Shown: positions 19,095 to 29,348 of the stretch, piece after piece
Numbering within the stretch: the stretch's first letter is position 1
Layout of the letters: every line of letters starts with the position of its first letter
Assembly (NCBI RefSeq): GCF_004014715.1
Contig: NZ_CP034835.1
Span: 4,092,001-4,156,000, forward strand
Reading direction: 5' to 3'
DNA: 64,000 bases
From: Pseudoalteromonas sp. R3
GTDB taxonomy: Bacteria; Pseudomonadota; Gammaproteobacteria; Enterobacterales; Alteromonadaceae
Notes under the pieces: model-generated
What the model was told of the DNA's origin: nothing
Database searches by the model: none
The model's input: the letters and a program-made list of their open reading frames with translations, nothing else
Program-made: the position numbers and the translations under genes

Positions 19095-20288
19095 TTATTC
19101 TGCTGAGTGACACCGCGTAGCCTGAATTAAGATGTTTCTTGGTGTCAGTGATTTATGACAAAACTCTGAGAGACTGACATCATACCCAGCTTGCTCAAGA
19201 TATAATACCCTGTCGAGTACCAGCCACAGCTCTATCGCCCGGCGGAATGCATGACGGACCAGCTCTATACGCTCCGTAATACGCTGACGTGCACGCCCTT
19301 GTGCCAGGTAGTAGTCAGCATCAAAGTGCACCGGTAAGTCTAGTTGTTTTTGTTCTGCCGCCCAGTGACAGAAATCAACAAACTCTCCGGAAAAAATCGC
19401 CTTATTTACAGAGGGCACACTCAGATACCGGGTGTCACCTGTCACATCACGACGCAGTGTATCAAAGGCCAATCGCCACTGCACCTCTCGCTTACGTACC
19501 TTAGCCACTCGGCCCGGCGCGGTCACTGTTTCCTGCAGCGCCAACTTCATATCACTGTGTGACAAATTGAGCGTGCTCTTTGCGGCAGCATCGCTCATTG
19601 CTTGGTAGGTAGGTTCAGTAAACAGATGATAGCAACAGGGTGACAGACTGATCTGCTCACACCCTGCGGTGCAGGCCTGCGCCATAAAAGTTTGATGCAA
19701 ACGGCCACAGGCGTGTAAAGCAACCGCCTGTTGCTGTGGTTTAAAATAATGCTCGACGGGGTCTTTTAGCACGTCGGCACAATGAAAGGTCATAGCCAGG
19801 CCTTGTTGCTGCGCACTGTGTTGTCCTTGCTGACACAAGGCAGCTTGTAACTCCACACTGTCGACATGAACTGCGCCCTGATAAGCCAGTAAACGGCCCA
19901 AATGGCCCTTCCCTGCACACCATTCAAGAACAGGTAATTTCGCCTGATATATCTGGGCGACAAAGTCTTGTAGCTGCGTCAGTTTACGGCCTTTAATGCC
20001 ATTACTTAGCCAGAAGGGAAACTCTGGCCGGCTCGCTTGTTGGAATGTCAGCGCCGTCAGTGTTGGTAGCTTTGACAACTCAGGAACGTAGGGTGCCAAA
20101 AACGACAGCAATGCACCTGGCTCGTGGTCCAGCGCCGTCACTTGTTCATCGCTCAGCGACAACAATCCACTTTTGAGTTCAGGCCAGGGAATATCAGTAT
20201 GATCGAAAGCCAGTAACTGCCAGTACTGACGGGTGTCCGCAAGCAACGCATCCAGGGCTACAAACTGAGAATGAAAAGAACTGCGCAT
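19095..20288 (-). CDS. Class I SAM-dependent methyltransferase (Methyltransf_32-like)
   Basis: 397 residues from ATG 20288; the frame is open to a TTG at 20315, but AGGTG precedes the ATG at good spacing. The N-terminal 130 residues show no known domain. The SAM-binding motif I is VLEWCAGKGHLGRLLA, followed by SVELQ (motif II) and ALHACGRLHQ. A later LSPCCYHLF motif is typical of the CAGKGH methyltransferases, related to eukaryotic METTL25/GSTCD-like proteins. The C-terminal 150 residues are rich in Arg and His. The substrate is unknown; RNA or protein is possible. Probably in one transcript with can. Confidence 0.75.
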   Translation of the reverse strand: MRSSFHSQFVALDALLADTRQYWQLLAFDHTDIPWPELKSGLLSLSDEQVTALDHEPGALLSFLAPYVPELSKLPTLTALTFQQASRPEFPFWLSNGIKGRKLTQLQDFVAQIYQAKLPVLEWCAGKGHLGRLLAYQGAVHVDSVELQAALCQQGQHSAQQQGLAMTFHCADVLKDPVEHYFKPQQQAVALHACGRLHQTFMAQACTAGCEQISLSPCCYHLFTEPTYQAMSDAAAKSTLNLSHSDMKLALQETVTAPGRVAKVRKREVQWRLAFDTLRRDVTGDTRYLSVPSVNKAIFSGEFVDFCHWAAEQKQLDLPVHFDADYYLAQGRARQRITERIELVRHAFRRAIELWLVLDRVLYLEQAGYDVSLSEFCHKSLTPRNILIQATRCHSAE

Positions 20289-20363
20289 ACAAGTCACCTG
20301 CACCGAACGAAACAAAGGGCGCTCATTGTATGCGTTCGCGCCCCGCTCGCAAAGCTCTGGCTG

Positions 20364-21419
20364 TCATTTTAAGGTAAAGCGCCGGTGGCGGAAAAAAATG
20401 AGATGTATGTACATGGGCACACAAATCACGGCCACTATCACCGCTAAAGTCAACATCCACGACCAGCTGTCTTCTTCCTGATCTGGCTCGGTATAAACAA
20501 ATTGATGTTTTTGCTCATGAAAATGGGTAAGGTCGAGTCGGTAAAGTTGAGCTATCCACAACCAGCGCGCCTGCGACATTGCGCCCAGTGCAATCCCAGG
20601 GGCTTTAATAAAAGGCATTAGTTTGTCGGCTTCGTTGGCCAAAGCCTCAATGCTCTTTCCCGTCGCATACTCCGACTGTGTCACTGCGAGAGCCTCGTCC
20701 GGGTTACTCATGGCGTAACGCCAGCCCTGCAAAGATGCCCGGCGAAAGCGTGCAACGGTTTCTGGTCGGTACTTCAACACATCTTCGGAGGTAAACAAGA
20801 TATCGGCATACACATTCAGACCAAAGTGTTTTGGGCAGATCTGCCGTGTTGCAACGCCTTGCTGTGCAAGTTTGAAGGGTTCATTTGAAATATAGACCTG
20901 CAAGGCATCAAAATGCCCGGCAATAAAGTCCTTAATGGGTTCTAACCCGGCATAGAGTGGTAACTGGGTCACGTCAATCCCGGCACGCTCGAGCATCACC
21001 ACCAGTTCAGCGCCTTCCACCCTGCCTAAATGACTGATCTTCTTTCCTGCGAAATCTTTAGGCACATAAATATCGCTCTCAGCGCGGACCATCCAGCAAT
21101 AGGGAGAAGACTGAAAAACCGCTGCCAGTGCAACCAAAGGCTTGCCCCTCAGACGTTGCTGTAAAATACCTGAGTGTGTCACACCGAACTGTGCTTGCCC
21201 CGACAAGACTTTAAACTGTTCATCCGGATTATCCGGATCGGCTGCGACAATTTTGACATTCAGCCCCTGTTGGCGATAGAAGCCTTTTTTTTCTGCCATA
21301 TAGTAACCAGCAAACTGGAACTGATGGGTCCATTTAAGTTGTAGTGTCACGTCTTCCAGTGCGGCGAGCATATCACACCACAGCAGCACGACTGCCAACA
21401 CCAAAGGGGAATAACTCAT
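20364..21419 (-). CDS. NMT1/THI5-type substrate-binding protein with C-terminal membrane anchor
   Basis: 351 residues. A signal peptide or N-terminal anchor (about 1-20) is followed by an NMT1/THI5 binding fold with the typical LQLKWTHQFQFAGYYMAEKKGFY opening, and a C-terminal membrane segment (about 318-342, WMLTLAVIVAVICVPMYIHLIFF) with a basic cytoplasmic tail of eight residues. This is the layout of the sensor half of NMT1-GGDEF or NMT1-kinase receptors, but no output domain follows and the next gene starts 75 bases away. No ABC permease or ATPase genes adjoin. It may be a truncated receptor or a membrane-tethered binding protein. Confidence 0.75.
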   Translation of the reverse strand: MSYSPLVLAVVLLWCDMLAALEDVTLQLKWTHQFQFAGYYMAEKKGFYRQQGLNVKIVAADPDNPDEQFKVLSGQAQFGVTHSGILQQRLRGKPLVALAAVFQSSPYCWMVRAESDIYVPKDFAGKKISHLGRVEGAELVVMLERAGIDVTQLPLYAGLEPIKDFIAGHFDALQVYISNEPFKLAQQGVATRQICPKHFGLNVYADILFTSEDVLKYRPETVARFRRASLQGWRYAMSNPDEALAVTQSEYATGKSIEALANEADKLMPFIKAPGIALGAMSQARWLWIAQLYRLDLTHFHEQKHQFVYTEPDQEEDSWSWMLTLAVIVAVICVPMYIHLIFFRHRRFTLK

Positions 21420-21481
21420 TGTGATATGCGCCCGGAGCCTGCCTTGTTACAACTATAGAAGGCACCGGACGGATTGCAATA

Positions 21482-23025
21482 CTAGCTGACGCGACGATCT
21501 GCCTGTGGGATATCGTGCTGAAGATACTGTTTAAAGCACGGGTTATCTGTTTCTTCCTGATACTGGTAACCCAAACGTTGCAAATGCTCGTCAAAGCGCA
21601 CACTGTCCTGCGCACCCAGTTCAAACGCTGCCAGTACATTGCCCTGTGCTGCACCATGGTTACGATAGTGAAATAGCGTAATGTTCCAGTTGCTGCCAAG
21701 GGTATCTAAAAAGCGCGCCAGTGCACCGGGATATTCGGGAAACTCAAATCGAAACAACCGCTCGCTCAGGGCTACGGGCGGTTTGCCGCCGACCATATAA
21801 CGAATGTGTAATTTTGCCAACTCGTTGTCGGACAGGTCGGTAAACTGATAATTCGCCTCGCTCAGACTGGCTTTGAGCTCCTGGAGTTCCTGCTCGCCGC
21901 CACGTAATCCGACACCGGCAAAAATCTGGGCCGTTTCACCACCAGCATATCGATAGTTAAACTCAGTGATTGCACGACCCGATAAAGCATGGCAAAAGCG
22001 TTTGAAGCTGCCTTTAGATTCTTCTATGGTCACCCCCAGCAACGCTTCGCTGCGTGCACCCAATGCCGTGCGCTCGGCAATATACCTTAAGCGATCAAAG
22101 TTGAGGTTGGCACCCGACAACACAGAAGCCAGTGTCAGACCCTGTTCATCACTGCTCTGGCACCACTTCTTTAAGCCAGCTGTGGCCAATGCCCCGGATG
22201 GCTCTGCAATAGCCCGGGTTTCAACAAAAATATCCTGCACTGCTGCGCAGATCTCATCTGCACTCACAGTGACAACCTCATCACAATACTGCTCGGCTAG
22301 GCGAAAAGTTTCACTGCCAATGCGCTTTACCGCAACACCATCCGCAAAGCTGCCAACCCGCGCCAGTTCAACCGGGTGACCGGCTTCCAGCGCCGCTTTC
22401 AGACAGGCACTTTCCTCAGCTTCAACACCTATCACGCGGATCTCGGGACGCAACGATTTAATGTATACGGCCATCCCGGCCAGTAAGCCTCCGCCTCCTA
22501 CGGGCACAAATACCACATCCAGCTGATGTAACTGTTGCATCAACTCTCGTGCAACTGTCCCCTGGCCGATGATTACGTCTTTATCGTCAAATGGGGGACA
22601 AACACACCACCTTCTGATTTACATAAAGACTGAGCGTACTCCTGCGCGGCATCAAAATGATGACCATGCAAGACCACCTCTCCCCCCTGATTACGCGCCG
22701 CATTGACTTTGATCTCAGGTGTCGTCACCGGCATTACTATGATGGCACGATGACCCAAGTGTGCGGCGCTCAATGCCACCCCCTGTGCATGATTACCAGC
22801 GGATGCCGTAACAACCAGACTGTTGGCGGGCAGTTTACTCAGCTTGTGGTATGCACCACGCAGCTTAAACGAATAAACCGGTTGTTGATCTTCGCGCTTG
22901 AGCCAGATCTGATGTCCGAGCCGGGCGGAAAGCCCGCTCAGCTCACTGACCTCGGTTTCCCGGACCAGTGGCGAGACATTGGCCTGCACTACAGCACGAA
23001 AATAATCGAGCTCTTTTGCCACCAT
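21482..23025 (-). pseudogene. ilvA: Threonine ammonia-lyase, biosynthetic, frameshifted
   Basis: IlvA makes 2-oxobutanoate from threonine, the first isoleucine step. The N-terminal frame (23025 to 22573) has the PLP-lysine motif YSFKLRGAYHKL and TASAGNHAQGVALSA, then stops after GGVFVP. The second frame picks up at PFDDKDVIIGQGTVA and continues with PVGGGGLLAGMA and two ACT-like regulatory domains to QADRRVS. One missing C in the run of five (plus-strand G run 22593-22597) explains the break: VPHLTIKT would become VPPFDDKD. Restored length is about 514 residues, as in E. coli. It starts 2 bases after ilvD. A consensus error is likely, because all else is conserved. Confidence 0.88.
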
Positions 23026-23027
23026 AA

Positions 23028-24884
23028 TTAACTCAATGCCTCCAGCTTCTCAAAGTCGCGTACCGCGCCTTTATCGGCACTGGTCGCTAACAACGCATAG
23101 GCTTTCAGTGCTGGACTCACATAACGCTGACGGTCCAATGGCTTGTAGGCCATTTTACCTCGGGCGTCTTGCTGCTCTTTACGTGCTTGCAGCTGCTGCT
23201 CATCAAGTAGTACGTCAATGCTGCGCTCAGGAATATCAATGCGGATCATATCGCCATTTTCTACCAGCGCCAGCGCACCACCACTGGCAGCCTCTGGCGA
23301 GGCATGACCAATCGACAGACCAGACGTACCACCGGAGAAGCGGCCATCGGTTAACAAGGCACAGTCTTTATCCAGCCCCATAGATTTGAGATAGCTGGTC
23401 GGATAAAGCATTTCCTGCATCCCCGGTCCGCCTTTTGGCCCTTCGTAGCGGATCACCACCACATCGCCTTTTTTCACCTTGCCACCGAGGATCCCCTCTA
23501 CGGCGTCATCCTGAGATTCAAACACCACGGCCGGACCTTCAAAGCACAGCATGTCATCATCGACCCCGGCACTTTTCACGATACAACCATCCAGCGCCAG
23601 GTTACCGGTTAATACCGCCAGCCCCCCATCCTGACGAAACGCGTGTTCAACACTGCGAATGCAGCCGCCCTCGCGGTCCAGATCCAGCTCGTCCCAGCGA
23701 CACTCCTGACTCATAGCTTGTGTGGTGCGTACGCCAGCAGGACCTGCACGATAGAAGGTTTGCGCACGCTCATTACTCGGATCGGTGGCATCCCAGCGCT
23801 TAATTACTTCGCCAAGGGTGCCACCTGCCACATGGCCAACTGCTAAGTTGAGTTTGTCGGCTTTGGCCAGTTCATTCAGAATCGCCATGATGCCACCGGC
23901 GCGGTGGACGTCTTCAATATGATATTGCTGAGTTGCAGGTGCCACCTTACATAAGAAAGGCGTGGTACGAGATAAGCGATCGATGTCGGCCATATCAAAC
24001 TCGACCCCACCTTCGATGGCTGCCGCGAGCAAATGCAGCACGGTATTAGACGAGCCACCCATGGCAATATCCAGGGTCATGGCATTGGTAAACGCAGCCT
24101 GGTTAGCAATGTTACGCGGCAGTGCAGCCTCATTGTCTTTGCCATAATAATCTTCGCATAACGCCATGATGCGCTTTGCGGCCCCTTCATATAAAAAACG
24201 GCGATCGGCATGGGTGGCCAGGGTAGTACCATTACCCGGTAATGCCAGGCCCAATGCTTCGAGTAAACAGTTCATAGAGTTGGCAGTAAACATGCCTGAA
24301 CAGGAACCACAGGTTGGGCAGGCCGAGCGCTCTACCTGCTCGGAGTCTTCGTCGCTGACACTGGGGTCCGCGCCTTTGACCATGGCATCAACCAGGTCGA
24401 GTTTGATGTCGATGTCGGCGAGGCGCGTTTTGCCGGCTTCCATCGGCCCACCCGAGACAAAGATCACCGGGATATTCAGCCGCAGCGCCGCCAGCAGCAT
24501 GCCCGGGGTGATTTTGTCGCAGTTTGAAATACACACCATGGCATCGGCGCAGTGGGCATTAACCATATATTCTACCGAATCGGCGATGAGATCCCTTGAT
24601 GGCAAAGAATACAACATGCCGCCATGGCCCATCGCAATACCATCATCGATGGCAATGGTATTAAATTCGCGTGGTACACCGCCGGCGCCCCGGATGGCAT
24701 CGGCCATCAGCTCGCTGAGTTGATTGAGGTGCACGTGCCCGGGCACAAACTGGGTATACGAGTTCACCACTGCCACGATGGGCTTATGAAAATCACTGTC
24801 GGTCATGCCCGTGGCGCGCCAGAGTGCACGAGCGCCTGCTTGTTGTCTGCCTTCAGTGGTTGTTTTGCTGCGTAACTTTGCCAT
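23028..24884 (-). CDS. ilvD: Dihydroxy-acid dehydratase
   Basis: 618 residues. Dehydrates dihydroxy-acid intermediates to the keto acids of valine and isoleucine. The iron-sulfur cluster cysteines are in [12 protein letters not shown] and [18 protein letters not shown]; the catalytic region near the C terminus reads [26 protein letters not shown] 24884 ([20 protein letters not shown]) is the conserved start with GGGG upstream; the frame is open to 24935. The 110-base gap to ilvE contains a CCGGATC/GATCCGG hairpin at 24951-24968 that may act as an intercistronic element. Confidence 0.97.
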   Translation of the reverse strand: MAKLRSKTTTEGRQQAGARALWRATGMTDSDFHKPIVAVVNSYTQFVPGHVHLNQLSELMADAIRGAGGVPREFNTIAIDDGIAMGHGGMLYSLPSRDLIADSVEYMVNAHCADAMVCISNCDKITPGMLLAALRLNIPVIFVSGGPMEAGKTRLADIDIKLDLVDAMVKGADPSVSDEDSEQVERSACPTCGSCSGMFTANSMNCLLEALGLALPGNGTTLATHADRRFLYEGAAKRIMALCEDYYGKDNEAALPRNIANQAAFTNAMTLDIAMGGSSNTVLHLLAAAIEGGVEFDMADIDRLSRTTPFLCKVAPATQQYHIEDVHRAGGIMAILNELAKADKLNLAVGHVAGGTLGEVIKRWDATDPSNERAQTFYRAGPAGVRTTQAMSQECRWDELDLDREGGCIRSVEHAFRQDGGLAVLTGNLALDGCIVKSAGVDDDMLCFEGPAVVFESQDDAVEGILGGKVKKGDVVVIRYEGPKGGPGMQEMLYPTSYLKSMGLDKDCALLTDGRFSGGTSGLSIGHASPEAASGGALALVENGDMIRIDIPERSIDVLLDEQQLQARKEQQDARGKMAYKPLDRQRYVSPALKAYALLATSADKGAVRDFEKLEALS

Positions 24885-24994
24885 GTTGACCCCTTTTCCA
24901 GTTTGCGCTGCCTGGCTGGCAACGGCTTTCCTCATTCCAAAAAATGTTTGCCGGATCAGCCGATCCGGCGTGTATTTATTAACAGTGCCTGAGC

Positions 24995-25918
24995 CTATTC
25001 GTTTACGTAGTCCAGCCAGCCTTGTGGATCGTCACTTTGCCCTTTCACCAGATCAAAGTACGCCTGTTGTAACTCTGCGGTGATAGGTCCGCGTTTACCA
25101 TCACCCACCTGAATTTGATCAACGCTACGAACTGGCACGACTTCGGCAGCGGTGCCCACCATAAAGAATTCATCCGCCAGATACAGACCTTCGCGGGCGA
25201 TAGGCTCTTCTCTGACCTCATAGCCTCGGGCTCTGGCCAGGTGCATAATGGTGTCACGGGTTAAACCAGGCAAAATGCTCGCTGTCGCTGGCGGGGTATA
25301 GATGATGCCCTTGCGGATCACAAAAAGGTTCTCACCGGCGCCTTCACTCAGATAGCCGTTGACATCCAATGCAATGCCTTCAACATAGCCGTGACGTTTA
25401 GCTTCTGCCGTTATGAGCTGGGAAGACAAATAGTTACCGCCCGCTTTAGCTGCAGTTGGCATAGTATTGGGTGCAAGACGCTGCCAGGAGGAAACACATG
25501 CGTCCACACCATTCTCTAAACTGCCTTCGCCCAGGTAAGCGCCCCACTCCATTGCCGCAACAGTCACTTCCGCGCGGTGTGATTTCGGGTGTACACCCAG
25601 ACCAACGTGGCCTAGAAAGGCAAAAGGACGCAGGTAAGCATTGGTGAAACCATTTTTAGCTACCGCGTCTTTACACGCCTGCATGATCTCTTCCTGAGTG
25701 TAAGGGATCTCGATGCGATAGATTTTGGCCGAATCAAATAAACGCTGAATATGATCCTTGAGACGGAAAATAGCCGGACCCTTTGGCGTATCGTACGCGC
25801 GGATCCCTTCAAATACGGAGCTTCCATAATGTATGGCATGACTGAGCACGTGCGTGGTAGCTTGCTCATAAGGGATTAGTTCGCCATTATGCCAAATGTA
25901 TTGTGAAGTTTGTGTCAT
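24995..25918 (-). CDS. ilvE: Branched-chain amino acid aminotransferase
   Basis: 307 residues, fold type IV PLP enzyme. It transaminates the keto acids of leucine, isoleucine and valine. The start [27 protein letters not shown], the motif YLRPFAFLG, the PLP-lysine in [11 protein letters not shown] (about residue 160) and the [11 protein letters not shown] motif are conserved. It is the third structural gene of the ilv operon, 18 bases after ilvM. Confidence 0.96.
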   Translation of the reverse strand: MTQTSQYIWHNGELIPYEQATTHVLSHAIHYGSSVFEGIRAYDTPKGPAIFRLKDHIQRLFDSAKIYRIEIPYTQEEIMQACKDAVAKNGFTNAYLRPFAFLGHVGLGVHPKSHRAEVTVAAMEWGAYLGEGSLENGVDACVSSWQRLAPNTMPTAAKAGGNYLSSQLITAEAKRHGYVEGIALDVNGYLSEGAGENLFVIRKGIIYTPPATASILPGLTRDTIMHLARARGYEVREEPIAREGLYLADEFFMVGTAAEVVPVRSVDQIQVGDGKRGPITAELQQAYFDLVKGQSDDPQGWLDYVNE

Positions 25919-25936
25919 TGTTTAAAACCTTATTTA

Positions 25937-26176
25937 TTATATTGCCTGCTGTAGTGTGTGCAGATCGACTGACTGCACTTCAACCAGCTTATTTAATTGT
26001 GACGTCAATAGATAGATGGGTTTGTCACTATCTACCGTCATTTTGACGTGAAATAACTCTTCGTGGCCCTGAAGCTCCAATTGTGTCAGGCGAAACCCGC
26101 GATGACGGGCTACGCGCAAAAAACGCTCGACTGCGATGGCCTGGTTGTTTACCGCTACGGTGAGTTGATGTTTCAT
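25937..26176 (-). CDS. ilvM: Acetolactate synthase 2 small (regulatory) subunit
   Basis: 79 residues with one ACT domain (VERFLRVARHRGFRLTQLEL). IlvM-type subunits are short and valine-resistant, which matches the pairing with IlvG. It lies between ilvG and ilvE with gaps of 32 and 18 bases. The small size and position identify it more than its sequence, which is variable in this family. Confidence 0.9.
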   Translation of the reverse strand: MKHQLTVAVNNQAIAVERFLRVARHRGFRLTQLELQGHEELFHVKMTVDSDKPIYLLTSQLNKLVEVQSVDLHTLQQAI

Positions 26177-26208
26177 GGTGTTCGCTCCGTCAAAGGAAGT
26201 AAGTAAAA

Positions 26209-27864
26209 TTAATCTTGCTGTTGCGATTGCGTCAGCATTTCATGGTTTGCAGCGCCCGGCGGTACTAATGGCCAGACATTTTCTTTGTCGTCGATGCAGG
26301 CATGCAATATATAAGGGCCCGTTGAAGCCAGCAGCGCATCGACCGCTCCATCGACCTCATCCGCGCGTGTGATGGTCTGTCCCGGAATACCGAACACCGC
26401 AGCCAGCTGGACAAAATCCGGGTTATCCGACAGATTGGTCTCACTGTAGCGGCCATCAAAAAAGAGCTGCTGCCACTGGCGTACCATGCCCAGGCGCTGG
26501 TTATCGAGAATGACAATTTTGACCGGTAAGTTATTGCGTCGTATGGTCGCCAGCTCCTGTATATTCATCATGATAGAGCCATCGCCGGATACCGTTATCA
26601 CCATGTCTTCAGGACGAGCAACCTGAGCACCTATGGCAGCCGGTAAACCAAACCCCATGGTGCCTGCGCCGCCACTACTCAGGTGATTACTTGGATGGCT
26701 GAATCGCATATGTTGTGCCACCCACATCTGGTGTTGACCCACATCACAACACACCACCCCCGTATCCGGCATCAAACGGCTTAAGCGGTTCAGCAGATAA
26801 GGAGCATATACCTTGTCACCAGGGTAGTCATAACGCCATGCATGTTGCTCAGCCAGCGCACTGATATGGGCACGCCAAGATGCAGGAGCTACCTCCCCTT
26901 GTAATAGCGGCAATGACACTTTCAAATCAGCAATCAGTGAAGCAGCCGCAGGTTTACGCTTACCCACTTCAGCCGGGTCGATGTCCAGGTGGATCACTTT
27001 GGCCGCAGCGGCAAACTTCGCCAGATTGCCCGTTACCCGATCATCAAAGCGCGCGCCGATACAAACCAGCAAATCACATTCCTGTACAGCCAGGTTTGCA
27101 GCCTGACCACCATGCATGCCCAACATCCCCAGATCGTATGCATACTCAGGCTTCACGCTGCCCAACGCTTTGAGTGTCGACACCGCTGGCATCTGTGTAC
27201 GTTGCAAAAAAGCCATCAGCTCGGCCTGTGCATCTGCACTGTGAACGCCTCCGCCCACATAAGCCACCGGCTTTTTCGCCTGCGCCAAAAGCGCATTGGC
27301 TTTGTCCAGCTCAAAACTCGACAATGGCGTTGGCTGATACGCTTCGGCTTGCCAGGCAGTCACAGGAACCTGGGCCTGCTGAATGTCTTTCGGAATATCC
27401 ACCAACACCGGGCCTGGACGACCTGACTGTGCAATATGCATGGCCTGCTGCAGCACTTCTGCCAAATCTTCACCGCGTTCAACCATGAAACTGTGCTTAG
27501 TACAGGATAACGACATACCCAGTACATCAACCTCCTGAAAGGCATCAGAACCAATCGCGGCAGTAGGCACCTGACCGGTGATAGCCATTAGCGGTACCGA
27601 GTCCATCATGGCATCGGCCAGAGCAGTCACCAGATTGGTTGCGCCTGGGCCTGATGTCGCAAAACAGACGCCCAGCTTACCTGTGCTTCTGGCGTAGCCA
27701 ACCGCTGCAAACCCGGCGCCTTGTTCATGGCGAGTCAGATAATGCTTCAGTGGCGCACCGTATAGCGCATCGTAAATCGGCATGATGGCTCCACCCGGAT
27801 ACCCGAATACCGAACTCACCCCTTGTTTTACCAACATGTCTATTACCAATTGTGCGCCTGTCAT
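26209..27864 (-). CDS. ilvG: Acetolactate synthase 2 catalytic subunit
   Basis: 551 residues, thiamine diphosphate-dependent. It condenses pyruvate with pyruvate or 2-oxobutanoate. The N-terminal catalytic glutamate is in LTRHEQGAGFAAVGYARSTGK (about residue 47); the ThDP-binding motif reads TVSGDGSIMMNIQELATI then LPVKIVILDNQRLGMVRQWQ. The frame is intact, unlike E. coli K-12 ilvG. It is the first structural gene after the ilvL attenuator and should be regulated by it. Confidence 0.97.
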   Translation of the reverse strand: MTGAQLVIDMLVKQGVSSVFGYPGGAIMPIYDALYGAPLKHYLTRHEQGAGFAAVGYARSTGKLGVCFATSGPGATNLVTALADAMMDSVPLMAITGQVPTAAIGSDAFQEVDVLGMSLSCTKHSFMVERGEDLAEVLQQAMHIAQSGRPGPVLVDIPKDIQQAQVPVTAWQAEAYQPTPLSSFELDKANALLAQAKKPVAYVGGGVHSADAQAELMAFLQRTQMPAVSTLKALGSVKPEYAYDLGMLGMHGGQAANLAVQECDLLVCIGARFDDRVTGNLAKFAAAAKVIHLDIDPAEVGKRKPAAASLIADLKVSLPLLQGEVAPASWRAHISALAEQHAWRYDYPGDKVYAPYLLNRLSRLMPDTGVVCCDVGQHQMWVAQHMRFSHPSNHLSSGGAGTMGFGLPAAIGAQVARPEDMVITVSGDGSIMMNIQELATIRRNNLPVKIVILDNQRLGMVRQWQQLFFDGRYSETNLSDNPDFVQLAAVFGIPGQTITRADEVDGAVDALLASTGPYILHACIDDKENVWPLVPPGAANHEMLTQSQQQD

Positions 27865-27908
27865 TGTTTTGCCTATTGCCCTTTGTCTTTGAATTTGGCC
27901 CTAAAACG

Positions 27909-27945
27909 AAAAAGCCCCCCGAACTTCTCAGTGCGGGGGCTTTTT
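27909..27945 (-). terminator. ilv operon attenuator (terminator)
   Basis: Between the leader peptide and ilvG, on the minus strand: a very strong stem (aaaaagccccc / gggggcttttt) around a 15-base loop followed by a T-rich tail. It is the expected rho-independent attenuator, formed when the ribosome reads ilvL without stalling. Confidence 0.92.
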
Positions 27946-27966
27946 GCTAATACTTTTTAAACAGCA

Positions 27967-28038
27967 CTAACCAGCCCCCGCGGTAATAATAATCACCACG
28001 TTGATAATCACGACTAGTAGAGAAACTGTTTTCATCAT
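27967..28038 (-). CDS. ilvL: ilv operon leader peptide
   Basis: A 23-residue peptide, MMKTVSLLVVIINVVIII then TAGAG. Twelve residues are Ile, Val or Leu, in runs such as VVII and VVIII. The stop codon is 21 bases before the attenuator stem. Ribosome stalling at the Ile/Val/Leu codons when charged tRNA is scarce would let the antiterminator form and switch on ilvGMEDA. It is too short for routine gene finders. The sequence differs from enteric ilvL but the design is the same. Confidence 0.93.
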   Translation of the reverse strand: MMKTVSLLVVIINVVIIITAGAG

Positions 28039-28107
28039 GTCACTGCTCTTTTAATAAAACCGAATACGTTGCACGCGCTCGAAGCGCTCCTGTGTGCTCT
28101 TTTTTTA

Positions 28108-28137
28108 TTAGTAACCCGTGAGCGGCTAACAAGTCAA
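28108..28137 (-). promoter_or_regulatory. Predicted sigma-70 promoter of the ilv operon
   Basis: On the minus strand TTGACT (28132-28137) and TACTAA (28108-28113) are separated by 18 bases, about 70 bases upstream of the ilvL start. The remaining DNA up to 28370 is AT-rich, carries no gene, and presumably holds the divergent promoter of the TraB/GumN gene. Confidence 0.6.
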
Positions 28138-28370
28138 CCCTCAAAACTATGCTAATTAGAGAGTGTTCTCGAGTCGATTTTGAAAATAAATCTAAAATAT
28201 CGAACTTTTAGGAATAAAAAATACCAATTTGAAAACTCACCTCACCTTAAAGCCAAAGAGAGTATTTTTTCTCACACGATTCATCCTTACGCGTAACAAC
28301 ATTAAATTTTTATGATTTACTCCGGGAATTGATTATGATGTACCCACTTTAATCGTATTCGGAGGGAGCC

Positions 28371-29252
28371 ATGCCCCATCTTACTCGCCTGACCCTGCTG
28401 TTCTTTGTGCTCGTTGTGTCACTACTCAGTCACCCTGTCACAGCAAAACCAGCTCTGTGGAGTGTGGAAAAAAACGGCGTTACCTCTTATTTATTTGGTA
28501 CCGTTCATGTTGGTGACGCGTCTATGGAGGGGTTAGATAAACGCCTCAAAACAGCCATAGCCAACAGCCAAACTGTGGTGGTCGAGCTAAACACCAAAGC
28601 CATCACCGCAGCACAGCTACAGCGCAGAACCTTGCCATTCATGCTGCTTGAACAAGGGCAGACACTAAGAACCAATTTGACACCCGAAACCTACAAACAA
28701 GTTGAGCAGTATTTATCAGCACGTGACATCAAGATAGAGCTGTTCAATCATTATCAACCCTGGTTTGTGATGCTCACTATTTTACAACTGGAGTACACCA
28801 AAGCAGGCTTCGGTGAAGAATTTGGCATTGACGGGCAAGTCATAGAGTATGCAACTCAGCTCAACAAGCCAATCATGGAGTTGGAAAGTCTTGAGCAACA
28901 GCTCACCATATTCACAGCGCTAAGCACGCAAAGTGACGCCATGATAGTCGACACACTCAAGCAGGTTAAAGACTTTGACCGCTACTTCACCAAGATGCTC
29001 TCGGCATGGAAAAAAGGCGACTATCAACAGCTTAATGAGTTTTATGATATGAGTTTTGATAACACTCAGTACGGCCAACAGGCAGAGCAAGTCATGCTTA
29101 TTCAGCGTAACAATGCCTGGGTGCAAACACTCACACCCAAGCTCGTCAACAACGCCCACTTTATTGCTGTCGGTGCACTACACTTGCCCCAGGAACATGG
29201 CTTGATCAGTCAATTCCAAAACCTGGGTTTCAAGGTGCAACGCATCTATTAA
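28371..29252 (+). CDS. TraB/GumN family secreted protein
   Basis: 293 residues with a signal peptide (about 1-25, ending TAKPALW). The family signature GTVHVGD lies near residue 43, and the partner motif FIAVGALHLPQEHGL near the C terminus supplies the second conserved His. Members resemble the Tiki/EreA-like metalloprotease fold, with roles that are mostly unknown in bacteria. The start has a strong GGAGGG site. A good intrinsic terminator follows the stop, so it is monocistronic. Confidence 0.87.
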   Translation: MPHLTRLTLLFFVLVVSLLSHPVTAKPALWSVEKNGVTSYLFGTVHVGDASMEGLDKRLKTAIANSQTVVVELNTKAITAAQLQRRTLPFMLLEQGQTLRTNLTPETYKQVEQYLSARDIKIELFNHYQPWFVMLTILQLEYTKAGFGEEFGIDGQVIEYATQLNKPIMELESLEQQLTIFTALSTQSDAMIVDTLKQVKDFDRYFTKMLSAWKKGDYQQLNEFYDMSFDNTQYGQQAEQVMLIQRNNAWVQTLTPKLVNNAHFIAVGALHLPQEHGLISQFQNLGFKVQRIY

Positions 29253-29259
29253 CCATCTG

Positions 29260-29285
29260 AAAAGCGACTTTTTTGAGTCGCTTTT
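29260..29285 (+). terminator. Intrinsic terminator after the TraB/GumN gene
   Basis: Stem aaaagcgact / agtcgctttt with a short T/G loop, 7 bases after the stop codon; it ends in TTTT and is symmetric. Confidence 0.85.
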
Positions 29286-29348
29286 AAACCTTTGGGCTTT
29301 CATGTGCGTCACACAGATATCAATACGACACCAACAAAGGACAACAGG

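Noticed and set aside
24166..24723. 185-codon open frame antisense to ilvD
   Set aside because: It is a shadow of ilvD on the other strand; IlvD carries all family motifs and this frame has none.
28222..28250. Second copy of the 36.3-kb repeat
   Set aside because: Only the short string ATACCAATTTG is shared; the flanks differ, so it is chance.
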